Assembly: GCF_037975245.1 (NCBI RefSeq)
Contig: NC_092581.1
Location: forward strand, 1,002,501 to 1,066,500
Direction: 5' to 3'
Source: Apostichopus japonicus
Taxonomy: Eukaryota > Echinodermata > Holothuroidea > Aspidochirotida > Stichopodidae
DNA length: 64,000 bases
Shown here: positions 52,610 to 64,000 of the stretch, in pieces
How positions within the stretch are numbered: the stretch's first letter is position 1
Layout of the letters: each line of letters starts with the position of its first letter
Made by a program: the position numbers and the translations under genes
The notes under the pieces: model-generated
What the model was told of the DNA's origin: nothing
Seen by the model: only the letters and a program-made list of their open reading frames with translations
Database searches by the model: none

Positions 52610-55600
52610 TACTGCAGAGCATAACAAAGAAACTTAAGAACAACTAAATATCATCTTGAGATATGCACAATATTCTCATCATCAACCACTTGTTTTATAT
52701 TTAGTAGGTGCATTCTACATGTACAGTAAGTTCACTTTTCTATGACAAAGTTTTCCAGTCACTAAGAAGACATCCAGTCTTTGGCAGGAAAATTGCAACG
52801 CTAACTTGAAGAGCGCTGGCCTCGTTTGTTGTTGTCACAAAGCACTAGATACCATGTGACCAACTTCCTGAAGTAAAGGAGAACTAGCTAGCTGGTAGTC
52901 CATGCCAATTAGGTTACATTCAATCCACCACAGTTCAAGCTATAGGAACAACTAAGATATTGTAATGGAATTTTCAACAGTTAACAGTGCAGACTTTTCC
53001 TTCATAGCCTACTTAAGATATTTAGAGTTACATATTGTCTTCCACCTGTGTATATCCCTTAAGTGTGAGCATTCTGTCTTTGATGGTGCCCATGCATGCA
53101 TAATATCTTGTGATCTGGCAATCCGTTGTCTAACATACTCTAGTGTATATCCCTTAAGTGTGAGCACTCAATCTTTGATGGTGCCCATGCATGCATAATA
53201 TCTTGTGATCTGGCAATGATCCGTTGTCTAACATACTGTAGTGTATATCCCTTAAGTGTGAGCACAATGTCTTTGATGGTGTACCCATGCATGCATAATA
53301 TCTTGTGATCTGGCAATCCGTTGTCTAACATACTGTAGTGTATATCCCTTCAATATGAGCACAATGTCTTTGATGGTGTACCCATGCATGCATAATATCT
53401 TGTGATCTTGGCAATCCCTTGTCTAACATACTGTAGTGTATATCCCTTATATGTGAGCACTCTGTCTTTGATGGTGTGGCCATGCATGCATAATATCTTG
53501 TGATCTGGCAATCCGTTGTCTAACATACTGTATTGTACAGTATATCCCTTCAATCTGAGAACTCTCTTTGATGGTGTGGCCATGCATACATAATATCTTG
53601 TGATCTGGCAATCCGTTGTCTAACATACTGTAGTGTATATCCCTTCAATGTGAGCACAATGTCTTTGATGGTGTGGACATGCATGCATAATATCTTGTGA
53701 TCTTGGCAATCCCTTGTCTAACATACTGTAGTGTATATCCCTTAAGTGTGAGCACTCAGTCTTTGATGGTGTACCCATGCATGCATAATATCTTGTGATC
53801 TGGCAATGATCCGTTGTCTAACATACTGTAGTGTATATCCCTTCAATATGAGTACAATGTCTTTGATGGTGCCCATGCATGCATAATATCTTGTGATCTG
53901 GCAATGATCCGTTGTCTAACATACTGTAGTGTATATCCCTTCAATGTGAGCACAATGTCTTTGATGGTGTGCCCATGCATGCATAATATCTTGTGATCTG
54001 GCAATTCGTGTCTAACATACTGTAGTGTATATCCCTTCAATATGAGTACAATGTCTTTGATGGTGTACCCATGCATGCATAATATCTTGTGATCTTGGCA
54101 ATCCCTTGTCTAACATACTGTAGTGTATATCCCTTATATGTGAGCACTCTGTCTTTGATGGTGTGGCCATGCATGCATAATATCTTGTGATCTGGCAATC
54201 CGTTGTCTAACATACTGTATTGTACAGTATATCCCTTCAATCTGAGAACTCTCTTTGATGGTGTGGCCATGCATACATAATATCTTGTGATCTGGCAATC
54301 CGTTGTCTAACATACTGTAGTGTATATCCCTTCAATGTGAGCACAATGTCTTTGATGGTGTGGACATGCATGCATAATATCTTGTGATCTTGGCAATCCC
54401 TTGTCTAACATACTGTAGTGTATATCCCTTAAGTGTGAGCACTCAGTCTTTGATGGTGTACCCATGCATGCATAATATCTTGTGATCTGGCAATCCGTTG
54501 TCTAACATACTGTAGTGTATATCCCTTCAATATGAGTACAATGTCTTTGATGGTGCCCATGTATGCATAATATCTTGTGATCTGGCAATGATCCGTTGTC
54601 TAACATACTGTAGTGTATATCCCTTCAATGTGAGCACAATGTCTTTGATGGTGTGCCCATGCATGCATAATATCTTGTGATCTGGCAATTCGTGTCTAAC
54701 ATACTGTAGTGTATATCCCTTCAATATGAGCACAACGTCTTTGATGGTGCCCATGTATGCATAATATCTTGTGATCTGGCAATCCGTTGTCTAACATACT
54801 GTAGTGTATATCCCTTAAGTGTGAGCACTCTGTCTTTGATGGTGTGCCCATGCATGCATAATATCTTGTGATCTGGCAATCCGTCTAACTACTCTACTTA
54901 CTGTCCAAACAGTCTTTGGTGTACAGACTCAATCATGTCACCAACTGCCTTAATGCACCTTTAGCCTTTTAAACTTTCCAACAAGTATTGCCCTCCAACA
55001 ACTCTTCTATAGTTACAGCTAGGCCAACTAATTCAGCTGTCCACACATCTCGCATCATATCTCTCGTAAGATCTCATGCATATAGGAAGTCATCTTGCTA
55101 GGCGGTCTAACAAAAACCACGGCAACCAAACCAAAACAATAACTGTCCTGTCGCCCAGGTTCTGTTTGTACAATAACTGACCCATTCATCGTCTGAAGTA
55201 CCACCTTCCACCTTGCATATAATCGTATCCGAAAATTCATCAAATATGACTTGGATGGTTTCCTATTTGGGGAACATTTCCAGTGCTAGCATTTATCTTG
55301 GAAGGGTTTACATTTCCTGCCCTATAATAGGTCAATATTTGATAACTCACTGCCATACAAGTAGAGAGCATGGTTTCAGTTGAACTGATCAAACTGCACC
55401 AGTGTCAACTTTACACATACATTTTGGTTATAGAGCTCAAATCCACTCAAATACTCACTTCTGTTTATGTGATCTTCTCTGAAGGCAAATTTTTTTGACA
55501 GGCATTCAAAACAAAAACAACAACCTAACCAACCCGTCCCCCGTCCCCCCCCACTCCACCCCACTATGAAAAACTACAGAAGAAGAAACATGTATAATTT

Positions 55601-56898
55601 TGATTGCTCCATTGCGGGGTGAATCATATACAAGAGCATCAATGATGCAGTATCTCAATACTGGAAGTTCTAATTTCGATTCCTAGTTTCATATCTTTGC
55701 TCTGTCTCTACAATTATCAATATCAATATATATAATATTTTTGATCATATAGTTTGACGTCAATGACAACAGTCAAATACGAAGAGGCGAACAACTCGAC
55801 CATATTCTTGATGCCCACCTTGAGAAAGCTAGGCCTATCGACCTACTGTACGTTACTGTAGACTGTAGTGGTGACTACCATCAAAACTGTGTACACTTCC
55901 AAGTATGAAAACAACCCAGGTTTTTCCTTCTCAATAATTTTGACATGAAGATTTCGTGGATTTATGACTTGGAAAAAATAATGTGCAAGTAGATTACAAG
56001 TTTTTAATTGAAAGTGATGGGTGGCCTCCTCCTCTCCTTATAGCCACCCCGTTCCTCTCCATTTTAGTATTTTCTTTTAATTCTTTGAATATTTGATGTC
56101 AAACATCACAGGTTCAAAAGAAAGCTAAACATACTTCTTATAACCTTATAGTTATACATCTCATATCCTTATAAATATAACATAACCTTATCCAATTTTT
56201 ATAGTCTTATAAAAGTTGTGATGCTATGGCTGGCTCCTCTTTTATACATACTCCAGTGAAAATAAAATGTGATAGATTATAATTTTTGTTCTTAATTTTT
56301 TTTTTTTTGGGGGGGGGGGGGTTAAAGAAATATACCAAACAAGCTGTTAATTCATAATGATGCTTCATTCTAGAAATGCACAATATACACTCTATTCCAA
56401 ATTAATAGTTGTTGTATTATACCATTCACATTATTTTAAATTTATGGAGTCACACTTAAAATATAAGTTGGAAACTTAAGTTAAAATTAAAACACACTGT
56501 AAGGCAATCGAACAAACTGACTGCACCCTGGCCCAAAACTGCCTGAACACCACCAGTACAATGCTGATGTGGCCATTACTAAATGAATGTCTAATATAGG
56601 ATGCACTACTGTAGGCCTAGCCTAAACTTGTAAACACAACAATGTGTATACGTAATTATACAAAAATACCTGATGGGCAATCAAACAAACTTATCATGAC
56701 TCTTGCTCTGAAAAACTACCTGAACAACAGTACAATCCTTAAATTGATATTACTAAAACCATGGAGCTATAAACAGACGAAGTCCTAATATAAATTAAAT
56801 GTAGTACGACAATGTGTATGAAATTAGTGTGCAATACACTCCCAGTACCAGCAGCATATCTCACAACAATACAGAAAATTGGTCGCGAGGGTGGCCAT
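52610..56898 (-). CDS. Speculative first two exons of the minus-strand candidate gene
   Basis: ATG at 56898-56896 in AAAATGGCC opens MATLATNFLYC and meets GTGAGA after 34 nt (56865-56898). A 34-nt exon at 52610-52643, between TATTTAG and GTAAGT, would add FVLKFLCYALQ. Both phases (1, then 2) fit each other and the exon at 50475-50601, giving a 115-residue protein. Against it: the second acceptor is purine-rich, both exons are very short, and the intron between them holds the whole 98-bp satellite. In favour: the ATG sits 38 bp from a promoter-like array. Treat as a hypothesis. Confidence 0.2.
53047..54890. repeat. 98-bp satellite, about 19 units with higher-order structure
   Basis: Units carry GTGTATATCCCTT, TCTTTGATGGTG, CATGCATGCATAATATCTTG and TCTAACATACTGTAG; TCTTTGATGGTG occurs 19 times at roughly 98-bp spacing. 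A block of seven units recurs: 53350-54035 matches 54037-54720 at an offset of about 687 bp, including shared unit-specific variants such as TGTATTGTACAGTATATCCC. Frames on the minus strand within it are by-products of the repeat. Confidence 0.96.
54891..56496. other. Non-coding region right of the satellite
   Basis: No gene is seen. A frame at 55055-55243 on the minus strand shows a possible exon-like start after TATATGCAAG but no family resemblance. A T-run directly followed by a G13 run occurs near 56298-56321. Confidence 0.4.
56497..56840. repeat. Diverged tandem duplication, about 168 bp
   Basis: GGCAATCGAACAAACTGACTGCACCC..CTGCCTGAACA..AGTACAAT (from 56502) corresponds to GGCAATCAAACAAACTTATCATGACT..CTACCTGAACAACAGTACAAT (from 56670). 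Further on, CTAATATA and ACAATGTGTAT recur in both. This lies just downstream of the putative start at 56898 on the minus strand. Confidence 0.6.
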
Positions 56899-56935
56899 TT
56901 TCGTATATCTAACATGTAGCTGCCATGAGTCCTAA

Positions 56936-57062
56936 CCAATCTGCTACAAACCAGAATTGGAGGCGGGGCTTGACTCATTGCCAATCTGCTACAAACCAGA
57001 CTTGGAGGCGGGGCTTGAGTCATTGCCAATCTGCTACAAACCAGACTTGGAGGCGGGGCTTA
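56936..57062. promoter_or_regulatory. Three tandem 45-bp modules with CCAAT, GC-box and AP-1 sites
   Basis: Units start at 56936, 56981 and 57026. Each has CCAAT at its first five bases and GGCGGGGC exactly 26 bp further (56962, 57007, 57052), matching NF-Y and Sp1/KLF sites. After the GC box, unit 1 has TGACTCA (56971-56977) and unit 2 TGAGTCA (57016-57022), the two forms of the perfect AP-1 site; unit 3 lacks it. The array lies 38-165 bp upstream of the ATG at 56898 on the minus strand, where a proximal promoter would be. The repeats are also open in frame, since 45 is divisible by three, but a coding role is less likely. Confidence 0.45.
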
Positions 57063-60000
57063 ATTATCAAAAACAAGGAAACAAACAAGTTTTGTAGCGT
57101 GTGCAAAAAAGCCTTGGTTCAACGGTTTTTCAGAGGGATTTGGCCAAATTTGGACATAAATCGGTGAAAAAGTCATGGAATGAGATACAATTCTGGAATA
57201 AAAAATAGTAACTTTTGTTGGCCTATATGATATATGCTTGCTCTGGAAATTTCAGAAAAAAAGAACTTTGTATGAAGACGCTGAAAATTTTTTAAGAGAA
57301 GAGAGAGTCCCACTTACTGTTACAATATCTCTATACATGTAATGTATTGAGATAACAAAAAAGAAAAGAAAAAAAGGAAACCTTTACGTTTACAAGCAAA
57401 GGGCCATTGATGATTCAGCCACAGTTAACTTTTTCAGTCATTGGTCCAGCATATATATGAACTACATAATTGACATTTAAACAGGAATAAATAATATTCT
57501 TCAACCCCATACAACAATTACAGTATGTTGCAAAGTACAGGGCAAGTTTTTACTGGTCGTCCAGTTGTCCTAGGTGACCAAACTACTCAGTGTTTGGATG
57601 ACAAAAATCAGCTTAGGAGGTGAACTAGGTGTATGACTATAGTTGTTTAGATCAAATACTGATTACATTGTAACTAAGCCCCCCCTCCCCCACACACCCA
57701 CACAAGGTAAAATGATAAATTGGTGCCAACTTCCAACACTTTGGAGATACAATAGAAAACGAAACTAGTAGTAGGCCGCCGGCCTTTGATCCATCCAATG
57801 TGGGAGTGTACATTACCCAAAGCTGGTGTTCTATTCACCAAACCTACACATCTCTTCTACAGCTTACATGTATTTGTCATTCTTTGTTGTTTGGCTAAAA
57901 TTGTTTTCGAATGACCAAATTTGCTGTTCGGACAGCCGAAAGTATGACCGAGTTGTCCGAGGGACAACTAGACGATACCCCATATATTTGCCCTGAAATA
58001 TTTCTAGGTACCTAGAAATGACATTTTGGAGGTGTAAGTTGGCAGTGAAAATCCAGAATTAAAGCAAGTACTGTACAGTTCATACTGTAGCAATTACATG
58101 ACACACTATCCAATAAGTGTGCAGCAAGCTTAGGTTTTTAACCTTCAGTTTAATTTATGCAGAGAATTATTTCACAAAATTTAATTTCAATTAAGCAATG
58201 TGTATTTAATTAATAATCTTTGAGGCTCTTCTTTTTTTTTAATAAGATATCCATCCAAGGTTCTGAATACAAAATATATATTTTTATTAGCTCCAAATAT
58301 CAAAAGCACTTACAGTTACCAACAAGAACCAAATTCAAATTTTTATGAATATTTAAATTTGAACTTTGCAATGAGCATATCATTATAGCCACAGTTTGAG
58401 GAGTGTTGTAGCTTAGCGACCAAAACATGAATTATTTAACTATACACTTGGTTATTTACAAATCCTCAATAGATCTAAGAGATGTATGGGGAACAAAAGA
58501 TATATATGTAGAAATATCACAACTGGAAACCAGTGTTTTTCATGAAATTCAAAGTGTGTATATTTGGTGAAGAATAACACCAGTCATCACCCCTACTGTC
58601 ACAAGGTACCTCCGGTTTTGAAACCCCAGAATGCACTGGTTGACATAGGAATCTGTAACAACCTTTAATTCGCAAAGAGTGACATTTTTTTTCTCACTTT
58701 TTCATTTCGTGTCAAACACCAACTGTACCACACATCTTCACAGCTTTTAAGACTATAACATGAAAACATGTGCAAACATGTAATTTAACGATGTACGCAA
58801 TATCAGTTTCAAAAACCAGATGTTACAACAATTGAAGTAAAAATTTATTTTCCTTTTTCCTTTGATGACAGGTGTGGATAAATACCTGCCGTTTTTAAAT
58901 ATTAGTAGAGGTTGCGTCCTACAAATTAACTGTATCTCTTTTTGTATATTACATATTAGTAGAGTATCTAAATATTAGTAGAGTATAATTAAATATTAGT
59001 AGAAGCTGCATCCCACAAATTTATTGTATCTCTCTTTGTTTTGCTTCCTTTGTTAACATTATGGACCTAATTGCACCATACCTGGCAGCTGGACTAAAAC
59101 TAATTTCAACAGGAATTACAGTGCTTGACCAGCTGTTAATTATTGGACAGTCAAATTTTAATAACCCACTGCTTGCAGATCTTGTAACTCAAAATAAAGG
59201 TATTCATTTGGTAGACAGACTATGAAAAAACTTGCAGATATATACAATTGCGATATAAACAGGATGTTTGGCAGTCTTCAAATGCCCTATGTTTGAGGAA
59301 CTGAGAGCACAATTAAAAATTGAACTCTTTCCTGCATGAGGCAATAAATGCAAATAAAATGACTCTTAAACGTGGCAAAGTGATCATAGAGACATAGTTA
59401 TCATTGGCAATGTGATTTGAATACAAATACATGATGCGTACGTGGGCTGGAATTACAGTATATTGGAAATAAGCTAAAATTTGTCGGACAGAGATATACC
59501 GGAGGGTGAAAATATTAGGTTTTTTTTACACAACTGCTATACATGCAAGGCCTTCCACACATCAGTAGCTGGCTTTAGGGTTATTTTAATAGTCTCCTTC
59601 TTAGTAGACTTGAATTAATGGTAGAAATCTGTCGAGTTAAGGGTGTGACATTCCTGAAAAGGCAACACTACCTGAAGTGAGGTTTGACGGAAAACTTTTT
59701 ACATGCACTCACAAAATGAAAAAAGAAAGCCCCAAAACAAGTCTGAAAGAGGGCGACCTCACTCCCTTCCGGGTCACATATGGTTCTGTCACAATATCAT
59801 GTTCAGCGAACCATATTGAACCGTGTTTATTTAAGTCAAAATTTTATAGTGAACCAGATGAAAGAATTTAATAGTCACAAGTCTGATATTCTCTGATCTG
59901 ATATTCCAAACTAGTGTGGAAGGTTTACAGGTCCGAGCTTCTCTGAGAATTCATATATTAAGCAAGTTTTGGTCAACAATGCAAACATGATGTAATACGT

Positions 60001-60662
60001 GTGTTATATGGTGCAACCTGGAAGTGACGCAAGTGAAACAGATACTACCAGTCCAAACTTCCTTAAAACTATTATCATGCTTTATTTTGATGATTAACTG
60101 CTATGGGATCTATATTAAACTCACAAGAAGGCAAGGATATGTTATATTAACTCGTCCAAAGAATTACACAATTATGAAATTATTTCTGTAATTGTTAAAT
60201 GGAGAATTTAGAATATGGAACATACTGATCAGAGATGTAGAGTGATGTACGTCACTGTGATATACTGCCCTATTGTAACTCTCCCTGTTTGGGGACAATC
60301 TTCTATGCAGGGTCCTTTTCATGTCACACTTCCAAGCACCCGCTTTGTACAGACTATATGACTTATGAATGTACAGACTTATGAATATCATATGTCGCTA
60401 TGAGATGAATGTTCAGAACGGTTCACACTTTTGTGCTACACTTTCCAACAAATTCCAGACTATAAAACCATTTATAAAGTAGCCTATACACTAATGAGGA
60501 TCTGTAATGTTAGGCTACCTATAGTACACCTAACCAACTCTGGCAAGATGCAAGATGCATGAGCTATCATCTATCATATAAATTGAAAATTTAATATACA
60601 GATCTCAATATATATTAATATATAAATACAAAGATCAACACACCAGAAAACTCCACTACATG
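57063..60662. other. Non-coding region, no gene seen
   Basis: AT-rich sequence. A 54-codon frame at 59061-59225 (MDLIAPYLAAGLKLISTGIT...) ends near a GGTATT donor-like site and one at 59677-59871 reads 64 codons; neither has family support. Repeats at 58897-59041 are listed separately. Confidence 0.4.
58897..59041. repeat. Direct duplication with TATTAGTAGAGTA minirepeats
   Basis: AAATATTAGTAGAGGTTGCG...CTGTATCTCTTTTTGT and AAATATTAGTAGAAGCTGCA...TTGTATCTCTCTTTGT are two diverged copies of about 50 bp, separated by additional ATTAGTAGAGTAT units. Confidence 0.75.
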
Positions 60663-60701
60663 ACCGGTTTCGCCTGACGAGTCCCAAAAGGATGAAACCG
60701 G
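60663..60701 (+). other. Hammerhead-ribozyme-like core in a hairpin
   Basis: CTGACGA (60674-60680), a 4-bp stem GTCC/GGAT over the loop CAAAA (60681-60693) and GAAA (60694-60697) reproduce the order and spacing of the hammerhead core CUGANGA - stem II - GAAA. The closing pair of stem II is G-U rather than G-C. The core is enclosed by CCGGTTTC (60664-60671) and GAAACCGG (60694-60701). Stem I and a proper cleavage site cannot be drawn, so it is probably an inactive relic, as found in Penelope-like retroelement ends. Confidence 0.45.
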
Positions 60702-60766
60702 CTGTCATACCACTTGCCACACATTTATGTCTTATACATATAAAATAAATATTGATCTATAAATAA

Positions 60767-60840
60767 ATAAGTATATATATACAAATAAATATATATATAT
60801 ATATATATATATGTATGGGTATATGTGTGTGTATGTATGC
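60767..60840. repeat. AT/GT-rich microsatellite
   Basis: TATATATACAAATAAATATATATAT passing into GTATGGGTATATGTGTGTGTATGTATG. It follows the hammerhead-like core by about 70 bp. Confidence 0.85.
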
Positions 60841-63210
60841 ACTGGACAGGGTCAATACTCTCCCATCATAAATGTCCATCAATCAAATGCTGTTTTATTT
60901 CAGCAGTCTGACTTCAAATTCACCTTTTTGTGAATCTTTAATGTCAAAGCAATCTATTGAGCATGCAATCATTTATTTCCCCATGTCCCACATGGTACAG
61001 TATCCAAATATCACCCAGCTGACTGCTTGCATCCGAGATCTTCGATGTATAAAACACGTCCCGATAAGATTTGCCGGTGAGTCGATTCTCTTAAATGACA
61101 GTCTCGTACCCAGTCACCGATAAAATATGTCACAGATTAGCTGGGCTTGTTGATGACAAAGGCAGCTGTACAAACCTTGAACTTGAAGGCTATTGCTGAC
61201 CAGAATAAATAACCCAAAAGATAACTAAATCTGGCATTGAATTAAATTAAACAGATGGACTCCTCATGATTGGTATCGAAGAGAAGTATTGACCAGTAAC
61301 ACGTACAGGGCAAGCCAACCACTTTAACAGGCACCTGTAAATTCCAGAAACAGTTACGTAAATATGAAGTATGTCAAAACCTTCTTGACACACAGCCAAT
61401 TGTCTTCACGAACTGGCAGGCATTTTCGTGTCTTCATATATTGAAGCTTGCCATGAGTAAATTTAATGAATAGCTATCATGGAATTATACAATATCAAGT
61501 AATGAAACATATTATTTTTTTTGGAGGGTGGGGGGGGGGGTAGAGGGGGGAATATTAAACTCTGCAGACAAAAAAATTGCATAGTGTTTTAACAAAGGCT
61601 ATACATTATATCCAAAATGTTGCGCCCATTATTGCACTTTTTCTCCAAACTAATTTTAAGAAAAAAACAAACTAATATCCAGAGAACTGATATATTTTTA
61701 ACGGTCCTGCTTTTAATCCATTTTCATCACTTTATCGCAAAACTTGCTTCATTGAAATAATCCTACTTTTTGCTTTTAATTATCAGCTTACTTACACTAT
61801 AAAATAAAATAAATTAAAAATTTGATATTCCATTTTTCGGCAGCAGATTGAAGAATTTCTTCATCTCTTTCCTGGCTGAATTTCTCGAAATTTTCCAGAT
61901 TCTTAATGATTTATATTAGCTAGACAAAAGTGTCTCCCTAGGTTACTGTTCCTTTGAATGATCAGCCTTATGATCAGTCCTATATGTCCCATCATCCCAC
62001 GATGGATATCTTTGGCTATGAAACAAAATTTACTAAGCTTACATGACTATGCATGTCTCCTTTATTCTTGTGTCTTGTGTTACTTGCAATTCCCAAAATT
62101 GATGAATTACAAAATGGTTTCTTACACTAGAATAATATTCTTTTTAATTTTTGATCCAGTTCAAGATCTTATAAAGTGTATACCACAGATGAGCACAATG
62201 ATACTGTATACTAATTTTAACCAGCTGAAATCCTTAGGCAATGTAGGTCATTGATCTTTCACAGCATCGGGGGTTAACAGCTCGTTCTATTATTTGCTCT
62301 TCATTTTAGGTATATCACTGAAGTACAAGAAGCTACAAGTGTGATGGGTTCGAGGATTTCCGCAATATGGCCTAATTCTGAATCTTATTTATAGGACATA
62401 GACAGTACTATACGTGATTAAGAGTGTTCAACAACTATTTACACTAATATTATTGATGTCTGAAGAAGGTTGTAAACCAATTCTAGGTTAATCAGTATCA
62501 TCAACTCCCCACATCCTGCCAAAAATTTATGGCAAATAAAAAAATGAAATAACTGGGTTGATCTTGTCACTCCCCCAGAGTATTATAGCCATGCATTAGA
62601 AAGTTCACACAGATACAAATCAAATTGAAACTGTTAGTTTTATAGCTTAATTATTCCGGTCGTTTCCACAATACAATAAAACGAATCGGTTCAGCAAAAC
62701 AATTTTAACTATTCAACTTCTCTAAAAAAAAAATTTAGCATGGGATGGTTGTCTTGGGACAACCAGATATTAGCATCAAATTCAGATTGCAATGTAATTA
62801 AAAATACCCCTTGATAGGTAAAATGCCCCTCGATTGGTAAAATACCCCTTGATAGGTAAATGATTAATTACTTTGGAAATACTGAAATAAAACAGAAATA
62901 GTGGTAAGCCAGTGAATCCAACCCAAATGCCCAATTAAAGTTGGTGTTCTTTCTACAGACGTCTGTAACCCGAGATCAGTCGGCCAGTCTGCGGCAGGCG
63001 TACAGTATTAACAGTGTTACTACTGAATGGTCCGCTGCAGAAATTCATGATTAAACCCACAGTGTACTATTTCAGTGGTCAAGCCAAATTTGTCTCCACA
63101 CAGGAATGTAGTGCCGGCCATTAGAGCACTTGTGTTTACAATCATATGGTGGCTGGTCAATTAATTCGAAGCGCTCAAGGATGAGTCCTAATGCAGTGCT
63201 TGTGGTAGTT
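60841..63210. other. Non-coding region, no gene seen
   Basis: AT-rich with a G10 run near 61530 and a 19-bp tandem repeat (CCCCTTGATAGGTAAAATG) three times at 62807-62862. Frames up to 98 codons lack family support. Confidence 0.4.
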
Positions 63211-63798
63211 TATGGCCTTGTTCACACTTAAGAACGCTCACATACTTCAAGCCTGCAAGGGCGATTAATTCTTGTGTGAACGCTCGCGTAGTCATACTTC
63301 AAGTCTGGTGCGTTCTTAAGAATAATCCTCCTTTCAAGGTTTCTTCAATCCCTCTTCAGTTCTTAATAAATGTGATGTGAACAGTCGCGGACTTATGGTG
63401 ACCCCAGATTTCCGGTTAAGTTATACAATATTCGCTCTATCCAGTTGCAATTTGGCGGGTATTTTTGAACTTGCACTTAGGCCTACGGGACAGATCTGGG
63501 TTAACGTGTATTGGTATATAGTGGTACGGATTGGTTTGAATACAGTATACTGTTTATGTGCAATGGTTGAACGTTCAGGCGCAGTGGTGTACGGAGTAGT
63601 ACGTACCAACGGCAAACCAGAGGGAATTGTAAACAGCTGATATGACCTTTTCACGTCTGCGCAGTATATTAATACGTACGTTATACAAAACTCACTCGTT
63701 CTTAAATGTGAACGCGTCTTGTTCTTAATTGATAATCCTCCTCGCAGACTTAATATTAATAATCGCACTTGGGTTCTTAAATGTGGTTTAAGGCCTAT
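63211..63798. mobile_element. 582-bp inverted-repeat transposon (MITE-like)
   Basis: The body is 63214-63795. The left end reads GGCCTTGTTCACACTTAAG and the reverse-complemented right end GGCCTTAAACCACATTTAAG; both then continue with AAC, giving 22-23-bp terminal inverted repeats with one indel. TAT flanks both sides (63211-63213, 63796-63798), a likely 3-bp target duplication. Subterminal repeats include GAACGCTC..ATACTTCAAG twice on the left and GTTCTTAA..ATAATCCTCCT on both sides. The overlapping frames (87 and 150 codons) show no transposase. Confidence 0.75.
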
Positions 63799-64000
63799 GC
63801 TATCAAGAAACAAATTATTAATGCTCATGTGAATTTGAGGACTGTTTATTCTATAGGCACGCTTGACCCTCATGAAGAATTTTACATTATTGTTTAGTCT
63901 CGATCACCACCACTGTACACCCATCACCTAAACCATTTCCATAAGAGGGCAAATTAAATATGTCATTCTAACCACAGAGACAGTCTCTAAATGTGTATAT
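63799..64000. other. Right edge, nothing seen
   Basis: Short AT-rich stretch to the window end, without a recognisable feature. Confidence 0.4.

Noticed and set aside
53140-54754. Series of minus-strand frames with similar proteins of about 77 residues
   Set aside because: They repeat with the 98-bp satellite unit, which is not a multiple of three, so frames shift from unit to unit; not a protein-repeat gene.
55055-55243. Minus-strand frame behind TATATGCAAG
   Set aside because: The acceptor lacks a pyrimidine tract, the sequence resembles no family, and no partner exon fits.
59061-59225. 54-codon plus-strand frame MDLIAPYLAAGLKLISTGIT... with a donor-like GGTATT
   Set aside because: No family resemblance, no promoter or downstream exon seen; short frames of this size are expected in AT-rich DNA.
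63421-63873. 150-codon minus-strand frame
   Set aside because: Lies almost wholly inside the 582-bp inverted-repeat element and shows no transposase motif.

Overview
This is a eukaryotic, AT-rich, repeat-rich window with intron-split genes, most likely from an invertebrate deuterostome such as an echinoderm. The clues are long introns, abundant (TA)n, (GAT)n and poly-G/poly-C tracts, short hAT-like elements ending in GGCGTAGG-type repeats, and proteins closer to vertebrate than to arthropod forms. The species is an inference. I could run no searches; homology calls rest on recognising protein families by eye.

Layout. (1) 1-15951, minus strand: a nearly complete gene for exocyst subunit 8 (EXOC8/Exo84). 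Sixteen coding exons join in perfect phase to 645 codons; the C-terminal tail runs off the left edge. Intron 11 holds a decayed copy of the start of exon 12, and intron 8 an old tandem duplication. (2) 16174-16617: a hAT-type non-autonomous transposon with an 8-bp target duplication. (3) 18759-19081, minus strand: an unrecognised reading frame behind a good splice acceptor, possibly a terminal exon. (4) 19886-22036, plus strand: an intronless 716-residue type I membrane protein with three Ig-like domains and a long cytoplasmic tail carrying two ITIM-type and three further YxxL tyrosine motifs. (5) About 22-45 kb: a gene desert with microsatellites, tandem duplications and two more hAT-like elements. 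(6) 45388-56898, minus strand: a tentative small gene. Its last three exons are reasonably supported and two short upstream exons are speculative. It would start 38 bp from three tandem 45-bp modules that each carry a CCAAT box and a GC box, two of them also a perfect AP-1 site. Its introns hold a G-rich minisatellite, a perfect 34-bp palindrome, a foldback satellite, a LINE 3' end, a tRNA-like relic and a 98-bp satellite of about 19 units with higher-order structure. (7) 57-64 kb: no convincing gene, a hammerhead-ribozyme-like core at 60674-60697 and a 582-bp inverted-repeat element at 63214-63795.

The genes are not an operon and need not work together. EXOC8 is a housekeeping secretion gene. 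The Ig-family protein looks like a signalling or adhesion receptor. The third locus has no assigned function.
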